Part shown: one piece after another, positions 1 through 6,079 of the stretch
How positions within the stretch are numbered: the stretch's first letter is position 1
How the letters are laid out: the number at the start of each line of letters is the position of its first letter
From: Planctomycetota bacterium
GTDB lineage: Bacteria; Planctomycetota; Phycisphaerae; UBA1845; PWPN01
Assembly (NCBI GenBank): GCA_016209665.1
Contig: JACQVT010000641.1
Coordinates: 1 to 10,592 of the forward strand
Direction of reading: 5' to 3'
DNA: 10,592 nt
Translations under genes and position numbers: made by a program
The notes under the pieces: model-generated
Database searches by the model: none
What the model was told of the DNA's origin: nothing
The model's input: only the letters and a program-made list of their open reading frames with translations

Positions 1-1430
1 ACGTTCCAGTTGGCGGGCGTGAAGGTCAGCAGCGATCCGGACCGGACACTGATGACGGGGTCGCCCGCCACGACGCTGACGGTGACGGTGGCGGTCGCCG
101 GGGGCTGCATGTTGAGCGAAACCAGCAACTGGGCCGTTCCGCCCTCGGGCACCGTGACGGCCGGCGCGTCGGTCACGATGGCCACGGAGTCGTTGTCCGC
201 CTCGGTGACCCGCACGAACACCGAGGGCAGGCCGGCGGCGCTGCACTCGATCGTCGCCTGGCCGGCGAGCACGTCGTGGTTGTCCTCGGCAGCGAAGAGC
301 GTGACCGGCTGGAACTGGCTCCAGTTGGCGGGCGTGAACACGAGCGTGCCGCCGAAGGCCACCGAGATATCGGGGTCGCCGCTGGCGGCGCACGTCACGG
401 TGACGTTGGAGAGCGGCTGCGCGCCGAGTCGCACGGAGAACGCCGCGGTCTGGCCCTCGGGCACCACCAGGGCGGTGGTGGACAGGACCAGAGCCAGGGT
501 GTCTTTGTCCACCGTGGTCACGGGAAGGTCCGTGGTCAGCACGCCGCTGCCGCTCAGGCGGAGGGTGGCCTGGCCGTCCAGGAAGTCGGCGTCGTGCTCC
601 GCCCGGAGCAGGACCAACTGCCAGGTGTCCCAGTTGGCGGTGGTAAACCGGAGGTTCGATCCGGTGACGACCTTCACGCTCTCGTCGCCGGCGATCCGGT
701 TGACGGTGACAGTGAGCGGCGATACCGGGCTTTTGGCCAGCTTGACGTTGAGACTCACCGTCGTACCTTCGTCGATCCGGAGGGAGTCCGCGCTGGTGAC
801 GATGGCGACGATTTCATCGTCCATTTCGGTAACCAGGACGTCCTTGGGCGGCACGCCGGGGGCGGCGCAGCGGATGGCGGCCTGACCATTGGAGGCGTCG
901 GGGTCCTGGGCGGCGGCGACGACCACGGTCTGGTCCTGGTCCCAGTTGGCGGTGGTGAAGGTCAGGCTGGAACCGGATTGGACGGTCAGGTCGGCATCAC
1001 CCCAGATGCGGCCCACGGTGACGGCGACGTCGGCGAGGGGCCGGGCCGCCAGACGAAGCCCAAAGCTGGCGGTTCCTCCTTCGGGCACCGATAACTGGCC
1101 GGGATTGACGACGAACGCCAGTTTGTCATCATCCAGCTCGATCACCGTGATCAGCCCGTCGTGCAGGCCGGGGGCCGAGCACCGGAACACGGCCTCCCCG
1201 TCGTCGGCATCGAGGTCGGCGGCCGCGGCGAAGGTGACACTCTGGAAGACGGACCAGCTCGCGGGGGTGAACGTCAGGCTGCCCGGGCCGACCAGCGTCA
1301 CGTCGGGGTCACCGCTTTCGGGCGCTATGGTGACGATGGTGTCGGCCGTCGGCTGCGAGGCGAGCTTGACCTTCATGGTGGCGGTCGAGTTCTCGGGAAC
1401 GGTCAGGAGGTTCGGCGAGGTGACGATGCC
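1..1430 (-). repeat. Tandem array of about 104-residue Calx-beta-like repeats inside the M6 protease gene
   Basis: At least four full repeats and one cut repeat lie at residues 786-1261. The signature 'L-FT-A-W' recurs at residues 837 (LTFTPASW), 941 (LTFTTANW), 1045 (LRFTTANW), 1148 (LVFTPANW) and 1253 (LTFTPANW). The steps are 104, 104, 103 and 105 residues, close to 312 bp. Each unit opens with 'VPEG/DEG-TA--' and 'V-L---P', has a 'GD-D/GDP' turn, and closes with an acidic 'DDD/EADND' linker. This is the pattern of Calx-beta and related cadherin-like beta-sandwich repeats in bacterial surface proteins, where acidic linkers often bind calcium. The likely role is as a stalk or adhesive tail. 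The array continues past the window edge. Confidence 0.8.
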
Positions 1431-3785
1431 CAGCGGGTCGCAGCACAGGCCGGATTCCTCGATCTGGATCGTGTCGACGTACCATCCCGTTCCGCTCCCC
1501 AGCGGGCTGGTGCCGAGCCGCCAGCGCAGGCGGATGCTCTGCGTTGCGGTGACGGGCGGCAGGACCACCGTGGTGGTGATGAACTCGCCCGCAGAGCCGG
1601 TCCACACCTGGCGGCCGGCGAGCGGATTGGGCGTGAGCATATTGAGGTAGCCGTTGTACCCGCCGGTGACGAACGCGCCGCCGGCCTCGAGGATGTCGAG
1701 GAAGGCCCCCGCACCAATGGCGATCTCCAGGGCGCCGCCGTCCTTGCCATCCTCGAGTTCGTAGCGCTGGCGGAAGGTCAGACGGGCGTAGCCCGACTCG
1801 ATCAGGATCGAGGGGGAGACCAGGTAGCTGTCGGTGGTCTGGTCGGGATCGGGCGTGTAGACGCAGTTCGGAGCCGAGTCCGAGAGGGTTGCCGTGGTGG
1901 CCCACTTGGAGGCCAGGCCCGAGCCGGACCCCTTGGACCAGCCGGTCGGGAGGGCGGGCGGCGTGACGGCGTCGAAGTCCTGGCCGGTCTCGCGGCTGCC
2001 CAGGCGTCGGGAGAAGGTCACCGGATCGAGGGCTTTTCCCGCGTCCTCCAGTTGCAGCGTCAGGGTGAGCAGCTCGCCGCATGTTCCTGACGCGGTGAAG
2101 GTGAAAGGCTTCGACACGCCGGCGCCGCCGCCGACAAGTTTGCCGTAGGTCTGGGTTCCGCTGGGGAGGGTAACGCCGCCGGTCGGGACCAGCGTGGCCC
2201 TGAGGTTTGTGGTTGGGGCCCAGCCCGTGTTGCGCAGCTCCAGGTTGACGGTCACGGTCTCATCGGGATCGATGGCCTTGTTAGCCGGCGGGCAGCCTTC
2301 GCTGACGACGGTCAGGTCGCCGGGCACGATCTCGATCCCCGAGGCGACGCGGAAACGTCCGGACATGGTCGCCGCCGGCGTGGTGAGCTGGTCCACCCAG
2401 ACGCCGCTGGACTGGCCGGCGTAGGTGGCGCTGTTGGGCAGGGTCTGCGGGCCGAAGGACCGGCCGGGCACGTAGAAGTCGCCGGCGTCGGCCCAGAAGT
2501 TCTTCTCGATCTCCTCGAGGCCGTCGGCCTCCATCAGCCGCATGTACTTGTGGGCGGTGTAGGAGTTGTCGTACTGGAAGTCGCGGCCGCTGCTGTCGAG
2601 CCTCGAGTCCACGTGCCAGATCAAAAACCCGTCGGACGGAAAGTCGATCGGGTCATTGCCCACGTTCCGCTTGCGGTACTGAACCATGAAGAACTCGCCG
2701 AACAACGTGCCCGGGGCGATGCCCGACATCGTCAATACGCAATCGCCGGCGGAGCCCGAGGGCCGCAGCGCGAGTTCTTGCGTGCCCGACAGCACCTCGG
2801 TGGGCGTCAGCCAGCCCAGCATGTACTTGGAGAAGCAGTTGTGGTCGCCCCAGTTGTAGTCCATCATGTCGAGGCCGCCGACGCCGCCGTCAGGGCCGAC
2901 ACGGCCGTCGTAGTCGTACAGGTCGGGCAGGCCGAGCAGATGGCCGGTCTCGTGGATGTCGACGTGCGGGTCGTAGGGCAAGCCGGGGGCGTCGGCGATC
3001 CAGGACCAGACATATTTGCCCAGTTTCTTGCCGTCGAGGCGATAGTTGGGGTAACTGTGCCAGTACCATTGATAGGCCCACCAGAAGTTGGCCCAGCCGT
3101 TGTCGGGCCCGGTCCACTTGATGAACAGGGCGTCGATGGTGCCGTCGCCGTCGTTGTCGTACTGGGTGAAGTCGTGGCCGCGGGCGTCGGCGTCCTCCAT
3201 GGCTTCCATCATGAGCGTTTCCTGGCCGGGGCCGTCGCCGAGCTGCTCATAGTAGGAGCGCGGGTATTGGGCGCGGTACCAGTCGAAGACGGTGCCTTGG
3301 ATCGTCAGTTGCGAGTAAGAGGCCCGCTGGTAGTAGTTGCGGAGGCTCTCATACGGGGCGCTGCCGGGGTTTCCGTTGCCGAAGAACTTGTTGGTCACGT
3401 CGGCCACCGTGTGGACGGCCCCGCGCGGCTGGTCGGAGAAGTCGACGAGGAGCACGAAGACCTTGGGGGTGCCGGTCGCGGGGAGTCCGCCCTGCCAGTC
3501 GGGAGGCGGCGCGTTCTCGAGATTCGCAGCGGCCGGGTCGGCTGGGGTGCCGGGTCCGCCGTTGGCGCCCAGCAGACGGCGCTGGAAATCCTGCACCAAG
3601 TGGGGGGCGACGCGATGGTTGCCCAATCGAACGGCATTCTCCAGTCGCCCGGCCCAAGTGCCGTCCTGGAGATACTGTTCCCGCTCCCCGGGCCGAGGCG
3701 GCTGGAGCGCGGACAGGCTCGCCGCAGATACCAACACCCCGCTGATGACCAGGGCCGCTTTGACGGGTCGACAAGTGATGAACAT
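1..3785 (-). CDS. Secreted M6-family (immune inhibitor A-like) metallopeptidase with Calx-beta-like repeat tail, C-terminus beyond window
   Basis: Exported zinc endopeptidase; the substrate is unknown. The reading frame is open for 1261 codons from the ATG at 3785 to the left edge. GGAG at 3799-3796 lies 10 nt before that ATG. Residues 1-26 form a signal peptide (basic start, then a hydrophobic ALVISGVLVS core). The catalytic domain spans about 100-480. It has a DNDGDG calcium-loop-like segment at 210-215, the met-zincin motif HETGHLLGLPD at 278-288 (His278, His282 and Asp288 as presumed zinc ligands, Glu279 as base), and a GGLDMMDYN Met-turn near 303-311. Residues 484-590 resemble a CARDB/NEW3-type beta domain ('DPDETVTVNLELRNTG'). 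Residues 602-777 resemble the jelly-roll domain that follows M6 catalytic domains, starting FDAVTPPALPTGW. From about 786 there are at least five 104-residue repeats. The catalytic assignment is firm. The names of the accessory domains are by resemblance. The true length and any anchor are unseen. Confidence 0.93.
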   Translation of the reverse strand, partial: MFITCRPVKAALVISGVLVSAASLSALQPPRPGEREQYLQDGTWAGRLENAVRLGNHRVAPHLVQDFQRRLLGANGGPGTPADPAAANLENAPPPDWQGGLPATGTPKVFVLLVDFSDQPRGAVHTVADVTNKFFGNGNPGSAPYESLRNYYQRASYSQLTIQGTVFDWYRAQYPRSYYEQLGDGPGQETLMMEAMEDADARGHDFTQYDNDGDGTIDALFIKWTGPDNGWANFWWAYQWYWHSYPNYRLDGKKLGKYVWSWIADAPGLPYDPHVDIHETGHLLGLPDLYDYDGRVGPDGGVGGLDMMDYNWGDHNCFSKYMLGWLTPTEVLSGTQELALRPSGSAGDCVLTMSGIAPGTLFGEFFMVQYRKRNVGNDPIDFPSDGFLIWHVDSRLDSSGRDFQYDNSYTAHKYMRLMEADGLEEIEKNFWADAGDFYVPGRSFGPQTLPNSATYAGQSSGVWVDQLTTPAATMSGRFRVASGIEIVPGDLTVVSEGCPPANKAIDPDETVTVNLELRNTGWAPTTNLRATLVPTGGVTLPSGTQTYGKLVGGGAGVSKPFTFTASGTCGELLTLTLQLEDAGKALDPVTFSRRLGSRETGQDFDAVTPPALPTGWSKGSGSGLASKWATTATLSDSAPNCVYTPDPDQTTDSYLVSPSILIESGYARLTFRQRYELEDGKDGGALEIAIGAGAFLDILEAGGAFVTGGYNGYLNMLTPNPLAGRQVWTGSAGEFITTTVVLPPVTATQSIRLRWRLGTSPLGSGTGWYVDTIQIEESGLCCDPLGIVTSPNLLTVPENSTATMKVKLASQPTADTIVTIAPESGDPDVTLVGPGSLTFTPASWSVFQSVTFAAAADLDADDGEAVFRCSAPGLHDGLITVIELDDDKLAFVVNPGQLSVPEGGTASFGLRLAARPLADVAVTVGRIWGDADLTVQSGSSLTFTTANWDQDQTVVVAAAQDPDASNGQAAIRCAAPGVPPKDVLVTEMDDEIVAIVTSADSLRIDEGTTVSLNVKLAKSPVSPLTVTVNRIAGDESVKVVTGSNLRFTTANWDTWQLVLLRAEHDADFLDGQATLRLSGSGVLTTDLPVTTVDKDTLALVLSTTALVVPEGQTAAFSVRLGAQPLSNVTVTCAASGDPDISVAFGGTLVFTPANWSQFQPVTLFAAEDNHDVLAGQATIECSAAGLPSVFVRVTEADNDSVAIVTDAPAVTVPEGGTAQLLVSLNMQPPATATVTVSVVAGDPVISVRSGSLLTFTPANWN
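2922..2954 (-). other. Zinc-binding catalytic motif HExxHxxGxxD of the M6 protease
   Basis: These bases encode HETGHLLGLPD (residues 278-288), an exact match to the extended met-zincin motif. It is followed by LYDYDG and, about 20 residues later, by the Met-turn. All catalytic residues are present, so the enzyme should be active. Confidence 0.9.
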
Positions 3786-3835
3786 GGTCGATTAACTCCG
3801 TGTTGCCCTCCCCGAGGCTACATGGTGTTCTCGTG

Positions 3836-3841
3836 ATAATA
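3836..3841 (-). promoter_or_regulatory. Possible -10 element for the M6 protease gene
   Basis: Read on the minus strand, these bases are TATTAT. They sit in the only AT-rich patch (about 3836-3872) upstream of the protease, about 50 nt before its ATG. No convincing -35 hexamer lies 16-18 bp upstream (the best is TATCTT at 3864-3859), so the promoter may need an activator or an alternative sigma factor. A short inverted repeat, TATCT...AGATA, flanks the region at 3844-3864. Confidence 0.3.
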
Positions 3842-3958
3842 CCTATCTCCCGACTAAAAAGATAGTGAAATATCCCCCGCGGCTCACCCAGCTCCAGGAA
3901 GGACCTGGGCCACCCCCCGCCGGGGGCAGGCGGCGGCCAGGGGTGGGAAAAGCCTCGA

Positions 3959-3976
3959 CCTTGACCGGCGTCAAGG
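3959..3976 (+). promoter_or_regulatory. FNR/HcpR-type operator palindrome upstream of the frdX-like gene
   Basis: CCTTGAC-CGGC-GTCAAGG is a perfect palindrome with 7-bp arms and a 4-bp centre. The core TTGAC-N4-GTCAA is the form reported for Crp/Fnr-family regulators, notably HcpR, which is predicted to control hcp-frdX operons; FNR itself prefers TTGAT-N4-ATCAA. The centre is at 3967.5. The best -10 candidate (GACAAT, 3997-4002) predicts a start near 4009, which puts the site at -41.5, the usual class II activation position. The site is seen directly. The identity of the regulator is inferred, and its gene is not in the window. Confidence 0.6.
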
Positions 3977-3996
3977 ACTCCGGGGCCGGTCGGGAC

Positions 3997-4002
3997 GACA
4001 AT
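3997..4002 (+). promoter_or_regulatory. Candidate -10 hexamer for the frdX-like gene
   Basis: GACAAT matches four of six positions of TATAAT. Its spacing from the palindrome at 3959-3976 suits an activator-dependent promoter. No independent -35 is evident because the operator's downstream half-site fills that position. Predicted transcription starts near 4009, giving a leader of about 63 nt. The perfect palindrome ATACCGGTAT (4001-4010) overlaps the predicted start. Confidence 0.4.
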
Positions 4003-4071
4003 ACCGGTATCGCTGAACCCGGCCGCCGCTTGAGGTTACGCCGCGGCCACAAGCAGGAAGGACGACGAACC

Positions 4072-4893
4072 ATGATTCGCGACATCGTTGTGATCGACGA
4101 GGAGAAATGCGACGGGTGTGGGCTGTGCGTGCCCGCCTGCCACGAGGGGGCCATCCGGATCGTTGATGGCAAGGCTCGGCTGGTGGCGGACAACCTGTGC
4201 GACGGCCTGGGGGCGTGCCTGGGCCACTGTCCCCAGGGGGCCATCCGGGTGGAGCGGCGAGCGGCGGCCGCGTTCGACGAGTTGGCCGCCGCTGCCCATC
4301 TGGCGAGCGGGACGCCGGAGGACAAGGCCATCCGGGCGGGGGGTCGGGTCGGCCTGGCGGTCGCCGCATCGCCGGCGTCGTCACCGTCCGCGCCGGGCGC
4401 CGTCGGATCACATGCCGGCGGGTGTCCGTCGCAGCGGTTCGCCCGCTTGGGGGCACCGGGCAGGCGACAGCGGACGACGGATGTCGCAAGCCATGATGGT
4501 CCGGAACCCGCCGGCCGGTCGGAGTTGGCTCAGTGGCCGGTTCAGTTGCGGCTGTTGCCACCGCGGGCACCCGTGTTTCAGGACGCCGACCTCTTGCTGA
4601 CGGCCGACTGCGTACCGTTTGCCCTGGCGGACTTCCACCGGATGCTTCGCGGCCATGCCCTGGCCATCGCCTGTCCCAAGCTCGACGACACGAGTTCGTA
4701 TGTGCCCAAGCTGACGGAGATCATCGCGTCGAACGACCTGCGGAGCATCACGGTCGTGCACATGGAGGTGCCGTGCTGCACGGGCATCCTGATGATGGCT
4801 CTGGAGGCGCGGGCCAGCAGTGGTGTCGACGTGCCCATCGAGGATGTGACGGTCAGCATCCGCGGTGAGATCCTGAACCGTCAGGGCGTCTAA
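4072..4893 (+). CDS. frdX: FrdX-like 4Fe-4S ferredoxin-domain protein (hybrid-cluster-protein-associated family)
   Basis: A 273-residue cytoplasmic iron-sulfur protein, probably an electron carrier or redox partner. AGGAAGGA at 4055-4062 precedes the ATG by 9 nt, and the frame upstream of this ATG lacks protein-like sequence. The N-terminal ferredoxin domain has a complete first cluster motif (Cys13, 16, 19 and 23) followed by HEGAIRI. The second motif, CDGLGACLGHCPQGAI, has only three cysteines (43, 49, 53). A variable Ala/Pro/Arg-rich linker covers about 80-150 and contains GGCPS (Cys118). The C-terminal domain (about 151-273) has the family blocks WPVQLRLLPP, ADLLLTADCVPFALADFH (Cys180), ACPKLDD (Cys201) and VVHMEVPCCTGI (Cys225, 226). 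I recall this architecture from proteins encoded beside hcp in anaerobes such as Desulfovibrio, under HcpR. Here the gene stands alone, without hcp. Family membership is fairly sure. The symbol and stress role are inferred. Confidence 0.8.
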   Translation: MIRDIVVIDEEKCDGCGLCVPACHEGAIRIVDGKARLVADNLCDGLGACLGHCPQGAIRVERRAAAAFDELAAAAHLASGTPEDKAIRAGGRVGLAVAASPASSPSAPGAVGSHAGGCPSQRFARLGAPGRRQRTTDVASHDGPEPAGRSELAQWPVQLRLLPPRAPVFQDADLLLTADCVPFALADFHRMLRGHALAIACPKLDDTSSYVPKLTEIIASNDLRSITVVHMEVPCCTGILMMALEARASSGVDVPIEDVTVSIRGEILNRQGV

Positions 4894-4895
4894 GA

Positions 4896-4960
4896 GTGCA
4901 TCCTGAAACCCGTGTGGGACCGGCTTCCAGCCGGTCGGCTTTCAGGGTTTTGGGATGCAC
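4896..4960. repeat. Nested palindromic element after the frdX-like gene
   Basis: The outer 16-nt arms at 4896-4911 and 4945-4960 pair at 14 of 16 positions. An inner perfect hairpin (GACCGGCT at 4918-4925, AGCCGGTC at 4929-4936, loop TCC) lies inside. It starts 3 nt after the stop codon of the frdX-like gene, between convergent genes. It could act as a bidirectional transcript end or mRNA 3' stabiliser, although no U-run follows on either strand. The inner core resembles dispersed repeats I recall from planctomycete genomes. Copy number cannot be judged from one window. Confidence 0.7.
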
Positions 4961-4963
4961 AGT

Positions 4964-5111
4964 TAAGTAGGAACGCAGAATGAATCGTCCGACCCGGTGG
5001 GGCTGAACCAGCACGAAGCGCAAGCGAGTGCCCATCGATTCGCGAGAGCTGCGAGACGAGCACTCGCTTGCGCTTCGTGCTGGTACGTGACTCGTTGTGC
5101 GTTCCCACTTA
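4964..5111. repeat. Large palindromic element with perfect 25-bp inverted arms
   Basis: The arms at 5007-5031 and 5060-5084 are exact reverse complements over 25 bp, around a 28-nt loop. Outside them, 4964-4977 and 5098-5111 also pair (13 of 14), with imperfect pairing between, so about 148 bp forms one near-symmetric unit. One reading frame of an arm spells TSTKRKRV, a string I recall from spurious predicted proteins in planctomycete genomes, which suggests a dispersed REP- or MITE-like family. There is no transposase and no clear target-site duplication. It lies between convergent genes and could also end both transcripts. Confidence 0.72.
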
Positions 5112-5123
5112 GGGCGGCTCAGA

Positions 5124-6079
5124 TTACAGTGGGCCGCCGCCGCAGCCGGGCAGAGTTTGATCCGTCTCCGGTCCGGTGGCGCAGTTGATGAACAGCTCCA
5201 CGTCGGTGGTGTCGACGTCGTTGTCGTTGTCACGGTCGTGGCACCTGCACTCGGGCTGAACCGTCCCGCCGCCGATGGTCAGGCAGCGCTGGAGGGCGGC
5301 GAAGTCGCCAGCGTCCACGTCGCCGTCGTGATCGGCGTCGGCGTAGGGCGTGGGGCAGCAGGCGGTGTCGGCGCAGGTGTGGTTGGCCTGCGTCCACTGA
5401 CCGCCGAGCGTGGCGCAGTCCTCGGCGGTGGTATCGTCCGCGCAGGTGGCATCCGGCAGGCAGGAGGCGCCGTTCGGAGAATATCTGTTTCCCACGCCGC
5501 CGGATAGCAGCACGGTGTCGAAGGTGACGTAGCCCGAGCCATTGGTAAACCAACCGCTGCCGCCGCAACCGCCGTCTCCCATTTTCTGGCACTTGCCGCC
5601 GCCCCAGATGAACGCGTCCTTGCAGGCGTACTCGTTGCCGGGGCCCTTGAGTTCGCAGCTCACGCCGGTGCCGACCCGCAGCCGGTTGAAACCGCCGAAA
5701 TACTGCCGGGGCAGGCCGTAGGCCCAGCTCTCCGTCAAGATGTTGCCCGGGTACAGCTTGGCCCGGTGGTAGACGTCCACCGTGGTAGTCTTGATCGTGA
5801 GCACGACAGTGTTGGCTTTATGGCCAATGGTGAAGTCGCCACTGCTTCCGGGGCCGCCCATGCCCGCCTTGAGGATCCGCCACTTAAGACCGTCGTAGAA
5901 CGAGACGTGCGAGTTATAGGGTTTCTGGGTGGCCGGGGTGTCGCAGTGGCAGGGGTTATTGTCCAGTTCAGCCAGAGCGCCGATGGCCAGAACCGGCCGC
6001 ACCTGGGTCGAGAGGGAAGGGCAGGCCGCGTTGGGGAACTCCTGCTGGCAAAATCGTCGATGAAGATGCTGCCAGATGT
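5124..6079 (-). pseudogene. 5'-truncated third paralogue of the lectin-like/dockerin-like secreted family
   Basis: Similarity to the two upstream paralogues begins at about 6053 with FCQQEFPNAACP, matching ICAQDSPAANCP at residue 181 of the 6080-7471 protein. It then continues without a stop for 309 codons. Shared blocks are NNPCHC, HVSFYDGLKWRIL, a TTTVDV beta strand, PRQYFGGFNRL, VTFDTVLLSGG, then ASCLPDATC and a cysteine cluster. Two calcium-loop-like repeats follow (DADHDGDVDAGDF and DRDNDNDVDTTDV), and the end is PGCGGGPL. The signal peptide and about 180 N-terminal residues are missing. The similarity starts within 27 nt of the neighbour's stop codon. No ATG lies near the start; the only nearby option is GTG at 6002, without a ribosome site. 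The frame stays open upstream only through overlap with the neighbour. A recently truncated tandem copy is the simplest reading. A translated short product cannot be excluded. Confidence 0.7.

Noticed and set aside
1..1430. CRISPR-like or non-coding tandem repeat
   Set aside because: The periodicity is about 312 bp, diverged at DNA level and in frame, and is explained by protein repeats.
2550..3836. Long plus-strand open frame opposite the M6 protease (also 10-885, 889-1650, 1161-2090)
   Set aside because: These mirror the GC-rich codons of the minus-strand protease. Their products are low-complexity Val/Gly/Ala/Arg-rich with no domains, whereas the minus strand encodes clear domains throughout.
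3865..4071. Upstream extension of the frdX-like frame to 3865
   Set aside because: It contains the operator and promoter candidates, and the ATG at 4072 has a good ribosome site directly followed by a standard ferredoxin N-terminus.
4894..5123. Insertion sequence remnant
   Set aside because: No transposase frame, no terminal repeats of IS type and no clear target duplication. The palindromes fit small dispersed repeats better.
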